A stretch of 50,025 nt of DNA, taken from NCBI GenBank assembly GCA_944390025.1, contig CALXOK010000011.1, forward strand, positions 1 to 50,025. Direction: 5' to 3'. Positions 1 through 7,532 of the stretch are shown in pieces (position 1 is the first letter of the stretch; each line of letters starts with the position of its first letter). Position numbers and translations under genes: made by a program. The notes below the pieces were generated by a model, which worked only from the letters and a program-made list of their open reading frames with translations, had not been told where the DNA came from and did not search any database. This DNA is from an uncultured Spirochaetales bacterium (GTDB taxonomy: Bacteria; Spirochaetota; Spirochaetia; Sphaerochaetales; Sphaerochaetaceae).

Positions 1-16
1 TCAAACTCTCCGTTAT
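1..16 (-). rRNA. 16S ribosomal RNA, 5' end only
   Basis: The reverse complement of the first bases reads AACGGAGAGTTTGA, the conserved start of bacterial 16S rRNA just before the usual forward-primer site. The gene runs leftwards out of the window, so only about 16 bases are present. The exact 5' end is set by analogy with other 16S genes and may be off by a few bases. The hairpin and promoter upstream support the call. Confidence 0.8.
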
Positions 17-203
17 TTAGTTATGCATGCCGAAGCATGCACTCTCTTCACTTTTAAGTTTTTCCTGTCTTACTCGCTCGAACCGGCTTTTTCTTTCCGT
101 TCGTATTTTCAATTGACAGAAGCCTCAGGCTTCTATTTTCTCTCTTCCCTTCGCTTATATATCTGTCAAAAATCGCGCGCCGCTTTCCGTGACGTGCTCG
201 ATT
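17..203 (-). other. rRNA leader region with hairpins
   Basis: This is the stretch between the rRNA promoter and the 16S start. It holds a perfect hairpin at 24-41 (TGCATGC arms, UUCG tetraloop) directly before the 16S sequence and a second at 117-133 (AGAAGCC/GGCTTCT). Stem-loops like these are common in precursor 16S leaders, where they assist folding and processing. No protein gene is supported here; short open frames on the plus strand lack ribosome binding sites. Confidence 0.55.
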
Positions 204-233
204 AAATTAACAGAAGCGACCATGATTTGTCAA
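204..233 (-). promoter_or_regulatory. Candidate rRNA operon promoter
   Basis: On the minus strand TTGACA (233-228) is followed after 18 bases by TAATTT (209-204). It points at the 16S gene and lies about 190 bases upstream of it, a normal distance for rrn promoters. The -35 box is perfect and the -10 box is weaker. A second TTGACA at 169-164 has no convincing -10 partner. Confidence 0.5.
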
Positions 234-290
234 TAATTTTCTTCTCTTTTTTTATATTTTTCTTCTGCAATCAGCTTAAAGTCTTATCTG

Positions 291-1085
291 TCAGTGAATT
301 AGATTGGCCTCAATCCAGCAGGCAAGACCGTCTTCATCGTTTGACGGTGCGATTTCATCCGCATTTTTCATTGCATTGGCACTTCCGTTTGCAAGACAGA
401 CCGAATGGCCTGCGGCGCGGAACATGGAAATGTCGTTGTCGTAGTCTCCGAATGCAACAGATTTCCTGACGGGAAAGCCATAATAAGAGCAGAGCCTGTC
501 TACCGAAAGGCCTTTTGAAGTGCCTGGCGTATTGATTTCTATATATATGGATGAGCTCGGCATGATCATGTAATCAGGAAAAACCGTTCTTATTTCCTCT
601 TCAAACGCATACCGCCTTGCATCATCCTGCCGGGCAACAGCAAGAATCTTGTGCACGCTGCGGGTTCTGACAACTTCCTCCAGCGGAAGATGCAGGCCGG
701 ATGAACGCACCACGCCTTTTTCCAGACTGTAATCCATGTCAATGCCGCTTCCCCACTGTCTGCCGGAAAAATACAGGTACCCCATGCCGTGTTTTTTCAA
801 AAGATGTGCGATTTCCAGGGCACTCTCCTTTTCGAAAGGAGATTGGCTGACAAGCCTTCCTGTGCTGTCCAGAACATAGGCTCCGTTCAATGTGGACAGG
901 CTCACGGGGAAATCAAAGTGTTTTATGACATCATTCATGCCATCGGCACAGCGTCCGGAAGCAATTACAATCCTGCATCCTTGTTCATGAGCCTTTCTCA
1001 GAGCGGACAATGTCCTCGGCCTCAGTTCATGGTTGCTGTCAAGAAGAGTTCCGTCAACATCGCTGAAAAGTATTTCATAGTCCAT
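291..1085 (-). CDS. Cof-type HAD-superfamily hydrolase
   Basis: Predicted cytosolic phosphatase of the Cof/YidA branch of the HAD superfamily, enzymes that dephosphorylate sugar phosphates, nucleotides or similar small molecules. Motif I is FSDVDGTLL near the N-terminus with the two catalytic aspartates. Motif II is IVIASGR. Motif IV is the FGDYDNDISMF stretch near the C-terminus. The size (about 264 residues) and the large cap between motifs fit type IIB HADs. The ATG at 1085 is preceded by GGGTGAG. An in-frame GTG at 1094 overlapping the upstream stop codon is also possible. It follows a second HAD gene in the same apparent operon. The substrate cannot be told from sequence. Confidence 0.85.
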   Translation of the reverse strand: MDYEILFSDVDGTLLDSNHELRPRTLSALRKAHEQGCRIVIASGRCADGMNDVIKHFDFPVSLSTLNGAYVLDSTGRLVSQSPFEKESALEIAHLLKKHGMGYLYFSGRQWGSGIDMDYSLEKGVVRSSGLHLPLEEVVRTRSVHKILAVARQDDARRYAFEEEIRTVFPDYMIMPSSSIYIEINTPGTSKGLSVDRLCSYYGFPVRKSVAFGDYDNDISMFRAAGHSVCLANGSANAMKNADEIAPSNDEDGLACWIEANLIH

Positions 1086-1090
1086 CGCAC

Positions 1091-1819
1091 TCACCCGAGA
1101 ATCCGGTCAGCAAGCTCACCAAAGCCCTCTCCTCCATAGAATGAACATACATATGAAGGAAGATGCGAGAATGACTCCTGATTGTCAGCAACTCTCTTAG
1201 TGCCGGCTGAAAGCGGGAAGGAAGCGAACATCGGCTCATCCGGAAGGCTGTCCCCGATGTAGGCCATGCCACTCCTGTCACTTCCGATGAAGGCATCCAG
1301 GCCCTGAAGTTTGCTGTACGGAGAAAACCATATGTTCAGATGTATAGAAGACTGGGCCATGAAGGCACCGTTTTCAAGGGCCTTCCTTTTTATCTCCTCA
1401 AGCTCGCATCCGGTGCATTTTGAAAGATCGACGGCAATATCATGAAGGCGGGCATACTGATCGCTGGATAGCTTCTCCTCATCCAGAGAAGAGAGGAAGG
1501 CTTCACGTTTTTTGATTTCCTCTGGTCTGATGACAGGATTCGTCCTGTAAACAATCTGACCTCTCTCATCCTTTTCAAGGCAGACGGCTCCTGACTCTGC
1601 TATGACACAGCTTACCGGCCACTGACGGATGTAGACATCGCCCCAGCCGGCAGATCCTCCTGTGAGCAGGACAATGCGCACGCCAGCTCTCTCAAGGCGG
1701 TACATGGCCTCAAGCGCACAGGGCAGAAGACGTCCGTCACTCGTGATTGTGTCGTCGACATCGCTGACCAGGGTGGTCACACTCCTGAAGGCGTCTCCTG
1801 ACTGTGAAACAGGTCTCAT
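1091..1819 (-). CDS. HAD-superfamily hydrolase, mannosyl-3-phosphoglycerate phosphatase-like
   Basis: About 242 residues. HAD motif I is LVSDVDDTITSDGR and motif II is IVLLTGGSAG; the late acidic motif is YIGDSLPDEPMF. The cap is atypical and the protein diverges from its downstream HAD neighbour, so this is not a recent duplication. The start was placed at the ATG at 1819, which forms an ATGA overlap with the stop of pgsA; a longer frame reaches 1945 but runs through pgsA coding sequence. The overlap implies translational coupling with pgsA. The cytosolic phosphatase role is inferred from the superfamily and the substrate is unknown. A phosphatase for a lipid-pathway phosphate would fit the position beside pgsA, but that is speculation. 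Confidence 0.75.
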   Translation of the reverse strand: MRPVSQSGDAFRSVTTLVSDVDDTITSDGRLLPCALEAMYRLERAGVRIVLLTGGSAGWGDVYIRQWPVSCVIAESGAVCLEKDERGQIVYRTNPVIRPEEIKKREAFLSSLDEEKLSSDQYARLHDIAVDLSKCTGCELEEIKRKALENGAFMAQSSIHLNIWFSPYSKLQGLDAFIGSDRSGMAYIGDSLPDEPMFASFPLSAGTKRVADNQESFSHLPSYVCSFYGGEGFGELADRILG

Positions 1820-2409
1820 CTTGTCATGCCGCTGAGTGCCTTGCTCTTGATGATTGCACTTGCGTATGTGGTGAAGCTCAAGAGGCTTGCGAGGGCGGCA
1901 AGATAGAAGAACACGGTAAGGACAATCCTGTAGATATCCTCCCAACTGCCCGGAACGAAATAAGAGGCAACGATATAGACGATTGAGAGGATAGAGACGA
2001 CTGCATAGAGCACTGTCTTGCTCTTTCCCCAGATATTTGCGGCAACAGCCTTGCCCTTACCCATCATGAGCATTCTCAGAAAGAGAATGGAGAACTCACG
2101 CCACATGATGATGATGAATGCAATCGCCGGCATGAGGCCCATTCCATAGAAACACACGAAGAATGTGAGGTGTGAAAGCGTATCGGCGAAGGGATCCATG
2201 ACCTTGCCAAGATCGGTGACAAGATGGTATTTTCTGGCAATCTTGCCATCAAGAAGGTCGCTGAGCTCAGCGGTGACATAGCAGATGAGCATCAGGACGA
2301 CTGAAATCATTCTGGCACCTTCTCCGAACCACTCGGGAAGGCAGAATGAAATGAAGAAAACAGGGACCATTATAAGACGTAGCACAGTCAGTCTGTTAGG
2401 AATATTCAT
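1816..2409 (-). CDS. pgsA: CDP-diacylglycerol--glycerol-3-phosphate 3-phosphatidyltransferase
   Basis: Integral membrane enzyme that makes phosphatidylglycerol phosphate from CDP-diacylglycerol and sn-glycerol 3-phosphate, the first step to phosphatidylglycerol. The CDP-alcohol phosphotransferase signature is complete: DG followed by AR, then G, then the MDPFAD aspartates, at about residues 53-77. Several hydrophobic segments and a length of 197 residues match the family. The start MNIPNRLTVLRL is the usual N-terminus. The 3' end overlaps the following HAD gene by four bases. Related CDP-alcohol transferases share the signature, but the N-terminus and size favour PgsA. Confidence 0.9.
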   Translation of the reverse strand: MNIPNRLTVLRLIMVPVFFISFCLPEWFGEGARMISVVLMLICYVTAELSDLLDGKIARKYHLVTDLGKVMDPFADTLSHLTFFVCFYGMGLMPAIAFIIIMWREFSILFLRMLMMGKGKAVAANIWGKSKTVLYAVVSILSIVYIVASYFVPGSWEDIYRIVLTVFFYLAALASLLSFTTYASAIIKSKALSGMTR

Positions 2410-2472
2410 AAAAAACCTCTGTTTTATTTGTACAGCTACAAAAATTATAGATTGTCAGCTCAATGACGGCAA

Positions 2473-2499
2473 GACAGCAGGCAGTATGCGCCTGCTGTC
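2473..2499 (-). terminator. Hairpin between thrS and pgsA
   Basis: A perfect 10-bp stem (GACAGCAGGC/GCCTGCTGTC) with a 7-base loop lies 12 bases past the thrS stop codon. The following bases are only moderately T-rich, so this may be a weak terminator or an attenuating hairpin rather than a full stop. Confidence 0.5.
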
Positions 2500-2510
2500 T
2501 TCAAGTCAAA

Positions 2511-4247
2511 TCAAATCTGAGCCTTTCTATCAACGACATCAAGGACTTCTTTAATGAAATCTTCTGTCATGACGCCGTTTGCCTGCCTTCCTCCGCGGTA
2601 GCGGATGGAAACCTGGTCAGATGCCATTTCCTTTTCCCCGATGATTATCTGGTAAGGCACCTTCATCTGCTGGGCCTTGCGGATCTTGGCGTTCATCCTG
2701 TCACCAGACAGGTCTGCGTATGCCCTGAGTCCGGCCTTTTTGAATCTTGCCTCCAGTTCCTTTGCATAGTCAAAAGCCATCTCACCGACAGGAACGATTG
2801 CAATCTGCTCGGGGCTGAGCCATGGCGGAAAGGCTCCGGCATAGTTCTCGAGAAGGACGCCGAAGAAACGCTCGATTGAACCTAGCAGTGCCCTGTGAAT
2901 CATCAGAGGCCTCTTCTGCTGTCCGTCCTTGTCGACGAATGTCATCTTGAACCTTTCAGGCAGGTTGAAGTCGAACTGGACTGTGGAAAGCTGCCACTCG
3001 CGACCGATTGCATCCTTAATCTTGAGATCAATCTTAGGTCCGTAGAATGCGCCACCGCCTTCATCGATGTCGTATTTCAGGCCTTCTTTCTCGACAGCCT
3101 TCTTCAAGGACTCTGTAGCGCTGTCCCAGAGAGCCGGGTCTCCGACAGACTTCTCAGGTCTTGTGGAGATGTAGGCATGGAACTCCTCGAAGCCAAAAGC
3201 CTTGAGCATGTGGATTGAGAAGCGGAGCACTTCCTCAATCTCATCATCCATCTGCTCCGGTGTGCAGAAGAGATGGGCATCATCCTGAGTGAAGCCGCGC
3301 ACCCTCATAAGACCATGAAGGGCACCTGCCTTCTCATAGCGGTATACTGTTCCAAGCTCTGCCCAGCGGCAGGGAAGGTCCCTGTAGCTTCTGAGGGAGT
3401 TATTGTAAATCATGATGTGGAACGGACAGTTCATCGGCTTGACGTAGTAATCAGCCTTGTCCATCTCCATCGGAGGATACATGCTGTCCTTGTAGAAGCC
3501 GAGATGGCCTGAAGTCTCCCACAGCCAGCTCTTTCCGACATGCGGTGTGTACACCATCTCATAGCCGTTATTGTAGTGCTCCTGTCTCCAGAACTGCTCG
3601 ATAATCTGCCTGATTCTGGCTCCCCTCGGGTGCCAGTACACAAGACCCGGGCCGGCTTCTTCATGCAGGCTGAAAAGATCAAGATCCTTTCCAAGCTTCC
3701 TGTGATCCCTTCTCTCGACATCCTCAAGATGCTCAAGATAGGCCTTCAGCTCTTTCTTGTCACTCCATGCTGTACCGTAGATACGTGTGAGCATGGCGTT
3801 CTTCTCATTGCCTCTCCAGTAGGCACCGGCAATGGAGAGAAGCTTGAACGCATCAGGATTCAGCTGGCGTGTGGTCTCCACATGAGGGCCTCTGCACAGA
3901 TCAGTGAATGCTCCCTGATTGTATATGGTGACAGTCTCGCCTTCCGGAATCGCATCCAGCAGCTCAAGCTTGTACTTCTGGTCAGCGAACATGGCTCTTG
4001 CCTCATCGCGGGAGACTTCGATTCTTTTGAATTCCTTTCCGGACTTGATGATGTCCTTCATTCTCCTTGTGATTTCCTCAAGGTCGCTCTCGGTAAGCTG
4101 ACGCGGCAGGTCAAAGTCATAGTAGAAACCATTCTCGATTGCCGGTCCGATGGCAATCTGGGCACTGGGGAACATCTCAAGCACGGCTTCAGCCATGACA
4201 TGTGCCATAGAGTGCCTTATAAGGTTCAGTTTCTCATCTTTTTCCAT
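2511..4247 (-). CDS. thrS: Threonyl-tRNA synthetase lacking the TGS domain
   Basis: Charges tRNA-Thr with threonine. The 578-residue protein starts directly with the second editing domain (RHSMAHVMAEAV, then CRGPHV), followed by the class II catalytic core with the zinc-site cysteine in MNCPFH and the late HRALLGSIERFFG motif, and ends in the anticodon-binding domain. The N-terminal TGS/N1 domain of typical bacterial ThrRS (about 640 residues) is missing. The start is the ATG at 4247 behind AAGGAG; an upstream ATG at 4286 lies inside the leader terminator and was rejected. Expression is probably controlled by the T-box upstream. Confidence 0.95.
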   Translation of the reverse strand: MEKDEKLNLIRHSMAHVMAEAVLEMFPSAQIAIGPAIENGFYYDFDLPRQLTESDLEEITRRMKDIIKSGKEFKRIEVSRDEARAMFADQKYKLELLDAIPEGETVTIYNQGAFTDLCRGPHVETTRQLNPDAFKLLSIAGAYWRGNEKNAMLTRIYGTAWSDKKELKAYLEHLEDVERRDHRKLGKDLDLFSLHEEAGPGLVYWHPRGARIRQIIEQFWRQEHYNNGYEMVYTPHVGKSWLWETSGHLGFYKDSMYPPMEMDKADYYVKPMNCPFHIMIYNNSLRSYRDLPCRWAELGTVYRYEKAGALHGLMRVRGFTQDDAHLFCTPEQMDDEIEEVLRFSIHMLKAFGFEEFHAYISTRPEKSVGDPALWDSATESLKKAVEKEGLKYDIDEGGGAFYGPKIDLKIKDAIGREWQLSTVQFDFNLPERFKMTFVDKDGQQKRPLMIHRALLGSIERFFGVLLENYAGAFPPWLSPEQIAIVPVGEMAFDYAKELEARFKKAGLRAYADLSGDRMNAKIRKAQQMKVPYQIIIGEKEMASDQVSIRYRGGRQANGVMTEDFIKEVLDVVDRKAQI

Positions 4248-4261
4248 AATCTGACTCCTTA

Positions 4262-4537
4262 ACTGATTTTCCTGAAATGAAAACAAGCCTTTCCAGACTC
4301 ATCCTCATCCGTGCAAGGACGAAACTGCAAAGGCTTGCATTTCCGCGGTACCACCCTGCTTCCCCTTTTATTAAAGGGACGCTCTGAACAGATTTATCGC
4401 ATCTTACACGGCCTGCTTGCTTTCTCGCAGGCAGCTCGGAAGGGGTTTTCATGTGTCATGCGTCAGCCCATTTCCAGCCACGATGAGGCCTCTCTTTCAC
4501 GCAGCGGGCACACTACTCGTCTTCGTCAGCGCTTCTA
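4262..4537 (-). promoter_or_regulatory. T-box riboswitch leader of thrS
   Basis: On the minus strand the T-box core AGGGTGGTACCGCGG lies at about 4342-4356. It is followed by a rho-independent terminator with a 9-bp stem (4329-4337 with 4284-4292) and a TTTTCAT tail. Upstream is a long stem I region with AGTA and AGAGAG elements and a candidate ACC (Thr) specifier at 4446-4444. Uncharged tRNA-Thr would stabilise the antiterminator and let transcription continue into thrS. The T-box core and terminator are clear; the specifier position is a proposal. Confidence 0.9.
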
Positions 4538-4543
4538 GGTGGG

Positions 4544-4572
4544 ATTATGACGAAGTGAAGGGGATTAATCAA
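4544..4572 (-). promoter_or_regulatory. Promoter of the thrS T-box leader
   Basis: TTGATT (4572-4567) and CATAAT (4549-4544) on the minus strand are separated by 17 bases, placing the transcript start near 4537 at the beginning of the T-box stem I. The -35 box touches the terminator hairpin of the upstream hydrogenase operon. Confidence 0.55.
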
Positions 4573-4574
4573 GA

Positions 4575-4602
4575 GGAAGGAGAAGCTGTCAGCCTCTCCT
4601 CC
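4575..4602 (-). terminator. Terminator of the hydrogenase operon
   Basis: An imperfect hairpin (GGAGGAGAGGCTG against CAGCTTCTCCTTCC, with one bulge and one mismatch) just past the last gene of the operon, followed by TCTTGATT on the minus strand. Confidence 0.6.
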
Positions 4603-4615
4603 CGTCTTATCATTT

Positions 4616-6070
4616 TCAGATTTTTCCCACTGCCTTGACAGGGGAAGCAGCCATACCGCCGCGCAGCTTCATGGCGACAGCCGGCTTTACGATTGTACCC
4701 GGTCCGTCGATACATCCGCCCTCGCAGCACATGACCTCGATGAGGTCCACTTCCGGAGCTCTCTTCTCCCAGCTCTTCATCAGGCGGAAGGTCTTCTTGT
4801 CGACTCCGTTGATTGGAAGAACCCTGATACTCTGAGGATCCTCGACACGTGAGAGAACGCAGTCTGCGACACCGTGGCTGAGTGCGAACTTACGGCAGTA
4901 CTCGAAGTCTTCTGTAGCTCCGAGATCCGCAGCTTCTTCCTCGCGCACATCAATACCCTTTGCCATGAAGACGGCAGCAAGCTCAGAGAAGCTGATGACA
5001 CCGTCAACCCCGCCTCTTCTGGCAGCCTCGACGCGCTTTGCAAGACATGGCCCGATGAAGACAACCTTGTTGTCCGGATCTTTTTCCTTGCACAGCTTTG
5101 CTGTGTAAATCATCGGGCTGTAGGCTCTTGAATAGCGCTCGTCAAGGAACTGCAGATGCTTGTCCACAAGTTCCATGTAGGCAGAGCAGCAGCTTGTTGT
5201 CATGTAACCGGCATTCTCCTTCTTCCTTCTGGCGACTTCGTCAGCCTCATGCTCTGTGGTGACAGCGGCACCTTCTGCGACCTCGACAACCTTGTCGAAG
5301 CCCAGCTTGAGAAGAGAGGCCTTGATCTGGCCGAGAGTTCCGGGGAACTGACCTTCGATTGCAGGAGCAACCATGGCAGTGACCTTCTCTCCGCGCTGAA
5401 GCATCTTGACAACCGGCATCAGTCCGCTGCGCTCGGCGATGGCGCCGAACGGACATGAACGTGCACAGCGTCCGCAGCTGATGCAATTCTTGTGGTCAAT
5501 CTCGACGACACCCTTCTCGTTCTTCTTCACAGCTCCGACCGGGCATGCCTCCTCGCAGGGAACAGGAATGTGCACGACAGCGTGGAACGGGCAGACATCC
5601 ATGCACTTTCCGCAGCGGATGCAGCGTTCCTCGTTGATATGAGCCTGACCATTGATGAAGACGATTGCGTCCTTCGGGCAGTTTGCCATACACGGGCGTG
5701 CGAAACATCCGCGGCAGGCATCGGAAATGCGGTACTGGTCCGGAGGACATCCGTAACATCCTGTTGAGATTGTCGTCAGGAGAGGAAGCACCGGTGGATC
5801 CTCCTTGAGGATTTCCGCCGCATACTCTCCAAGCGGTTTCATCTCATCGTCAAAACGCTCGATGTCGATACCAAGAAGCGCCATGATGCGGTAACGGACA
5901 ATTGCCCTCTCCTTGTAGATACAGCACCTGTTAGGTGTTCTGTCCTTCGGGATGATTGTGTAAGGCAGCTTGTCCAGATCGCTTTCAAGCTTTCCGCTGA
6001 AGAAAAGCTTGAGCACTTCTGTATCGATACGGCGCTTCATTGCCGTATACTGGTTGTTGAGTTCAAGCAT
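4616..6070 (-). CDS. [FeFe] hydrogenase, HfsD-like, with ferredoxin domains
   Basis: A 484-residue monomeric-type [FeFe] hydrogenase. Cysteines for several Fe-S clusters occupy residues 105-131 and 150-206, including two CxxCxxCxxxC motifs. The H-cluster domain has TTSCCSAY (291-298), IGPCLAKR (339-346) and MCCEGGC (447-453), giving the four ligand cysteines (C295, C342, C449, C453) and retaining the preceding proton-transfer cysteine C294. This suggests real catalysis (2H+ + 2e- to H2), unlike its sensory neighbour. The motifs differ from standard HydA (GPC for MPC, no GGGQP). It is the last gene of a five-gene operon and overlaps the preceding small ferredoxin gene by 8 bases. The closest known layout is the hfs cluster of Thermoanaerobacterium; that assignment is from memory of the family. 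Confidence 0.85.
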   Translation of the reverse strand: MLELNNQYTAMKRRIDTEVLKLFFSGKLESDLDKLPYTIIPKDRTPNRCCIYKERAIVRYRIMALLGIDIERFDDEMKPLGEYAAEILKEDPPVLPLLTTISTGCYGCPPDQYRISDACRGCFARPCMANCPKDAIVFINGQAHINEERCIRCGKCMDVCPFHAVVHIPVPCEEACPVGAVKKNEKGVVEIDHKNCISCGRCARSCPFGAIAERSGLMPVVKMLQRGEKVTAMVAPAIEGQFPGTLGQIKASLLKLGFDKVVEVAEGAAVTTEHEADEVARRKKENAGYMTTSCCSAYMELVDKHLQFLDERYSRAYSPMIYTAKLCKEKDPDNKVVFIGPCLAKRVEAARRGGVDGVISFSELAAVFMAKGIDVREEEAADLGATEDFEYCRKFALSHGVADCVLSRVEDPQSIRVLPINGVDKKTFRLMKSWEKRAPEVDLIEVMCCEGGCIDGPGTIVKPAVAMKLRGGMAASPVKAVGKI

Positions 6071-6323
6071 TCTTCACCGCCTGTGTGAGCAGTTTGGCGA
6101 ACTCTTCCTGTGTGACCTTTGAATGGACTTCTCCGTTGATCATCACGTAAGGAGCGCCTTCACCGTTGACCTTGCAGGCCTCAAGACAGGAACAGCCTTC
6201 AATCTCGCATTCGGCGATGACTGCCGGATCAACGAAATCGTTGTACAGGAGAAGATCAGATCCTCCCTGGACGAAACATGCAGTTCCAACGCAAATCCTG
6301 ACCTGGACTTTTTCTTTTTTCAT
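6063..6323 (-). CDS. Small thioredoxin-fold [2Fe-2S] ferredoxin (NuoE-like)
   Basis: An 86-residue protein related to the C-terminal half of NuoE/HydC. The pattern CVGTACFVQGG, then GCSCLEACK, supplies cysteines of the CxxxxC...CxxxC type that hold a [2Fe-2S] cluster in thioredoxin-like ferredoxins. It probably carries electrons to or from the neighbouring hydrogenases. The start at 6323 has AGGAGAG at good spacing. Its 3' end overlaps the downstream hydrogenase gene, implying coupled translation. A second copy of the family (9319-9567) opens the operon; the two are clearly diverged, so each may serve its own hydrogenase. Confidence 0.8.
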   Translation of the reverse strand: MKKEKVQVRICVGTACFVQGGSDLLLYNDFVDPAVIAECEIEGCSCLEACKVNGEGAPYVMINGEVHSKVTQEEFAKLLTQAVKNA

Positions 6324-6335
6324 AAAACAACTCTC

Positions 6336-7532
6336 CTAAAGATATTCTTGTGAAGTTTCTTTCAGATATATATCTTCCAGAGCGGACCTCAGACGGCCCA
6401 CAATGGTTCTTCTGATTCCAATCTCAACCGGGATGTTGGGATCCTGGTGAGCCTCGTTGATCTTGGTTCCCACGATGAAGTGAATCTGGTCGCTGTCCAG
6501 AAGGATCTCGACGAATTTCTTCACCGGCGTGTTGGGAAGCGATGCCGGCGGTATCTTCTTCTCAAGCACGTTGGCAACCTGGCTCAATGTGAGCATTCCC
6601 TCCGTGACAAGGTCAATGCCGTCCATCTTGCTGGCCGGGGGAACATCCGGAGACCAGCATGACAGGTCGACCGTGATCTTGGCATTGAAAAGCCTGGAGA
6701 CAATGAGGGCGGTCGTTCCTCCAGAGACGATTTTGCGTCCGTCAAAGGCTTTCAGCTTCTCTCCCAGGATTGCATCCGACTCCTTGAGGAAGGGAGGACC
6801 TGTGACGATGACAGTCTTCCTCGGGCGTCTTATGTACACGACGACTGCAGTGATGTCATCCTTGGAGCACATGCCGTCAAGGCTGTGCGCCTTCTGCACG
6901 ATAGCGGCAGAAAGCTCGCGGGATGAGATGTCTGGCTCCTTGCTGATCAGGTCAGAGACAAAGGCCTCCACCCCGCTGTTGCGCCAGCCCAGAGGAAGGC
7001 TCTTGCCAAGTCCGGACTGGGCGACTCCGTCAGAGAACATGATCAGGCGCTCACCGACTTCCATGTTGAAGGAAGAGTACTGGACAATCTCCTTCTTGAA
7101 GGCATTCTTCCTCTGAAGCTCGTTTTTCTCCCTTGTCCAGGCAATCTTCTGGCTGCCAGAAAAGCGCAATGAGAGCGGATTATCGTATTCCACGAGGCGG
7201 ACATTGATATTCTCCTTGTTCTCTCCGTAGTGTATGTCCGCGATTGTGAAAGTGGAGTAGCTGATCTTGCGCTCCTTGCACACCGGCAGGGTGTTCATGA
7301 TAATCTCGGCCGAATGAGACAGGGAGATCGGGGAGAATGAGAGCTTGTGAGCCATGTGGGCCGTCAGGGATGCAAGCACGTTCGCCTTGACACCGCTTCC
7401 CAGACCGTCTGACAGAGTGCAGACAATCTGGTTGCTGTCCGGATTGCGTGACAGGAGGAAGACATCCCCTCCTATCTTCTGTCCGTGCTTGTATATCTGA
7501 GCATAGTCCACATCAATGAAGATATTGTTCAC
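6336..7532 (-). CDS. SpoIIE/PP2C-type serine phosphatase of the hydrogenase operon
   Basis: A 398-residue protein with a PP2C/SpoIIE phosphatase fold in the first 230 residues: SDGLGSGVKA (about 42-51), MFSDGVAQSG and SKDDITAVVV carry the metal-binding aspartates. The C-terminal 160 residues form a separate domain I do not recognise. The start is a GTG at 7532 that overlaps the stop of the PAS hydrogenase gene (GTGA), with AGGAG upstream, so it is probably made in step with that sensor. Known group C3 [FeFe] hydrogenases are encoded next to such phosphatases and are thought to pass a redox or H2 signal to them. The likely targets are phosphoserine proteins such as anti-sigma antagonists; none is encoded nearby. 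Confidence 0.85.
   Translation of the reverse strand: MNNIFIDVDYAQIYKHGQKIGGDVFLLSRNPDSNQIVCTLSDGLGSGVKANVLASLTAHMAHKLSFSPISLSHSAEIIMNTLPVCKERKISYSTFTIADIHYGENKENINVRLVEYDNPLSLRFSGSQKIAWTREKNELQRKNAFKKEIVQYSSFNMEVGERLIMFSDGVAQSGLGKSLPLGWRNSGVEAFVSDLISKEPDISSRELSAAIVQKAHSLDGMCSKDDITAVVVYIRRPRKTVIVTGPPFLKESDAILGEKLKAFDGRKIVSGGTTALIVSRLFNAKITVDLSCWSPDVPPASKMDGIDLVTEGMLTLSQVANVLEKKIPPASLPNTPVKKFVEILLDSDQIHFIVGTKINEAHQDPNIPVEIGIRRTIVGRLRSALEDIYLKETSQEYL

Noticed and set aside
227..469. 80-residue plus-strand frame over the rRNA promoter
   Set aside because: It crosses the rRNA promoter and the HAD gene on the other strand and has no ribosome site.
3540..4262. 240-residue plus-strand frame opposite thrS
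   Set aside because: The thrS frame on the minus strand matches a known enzyme throughout; the opposite frame has no start signal.
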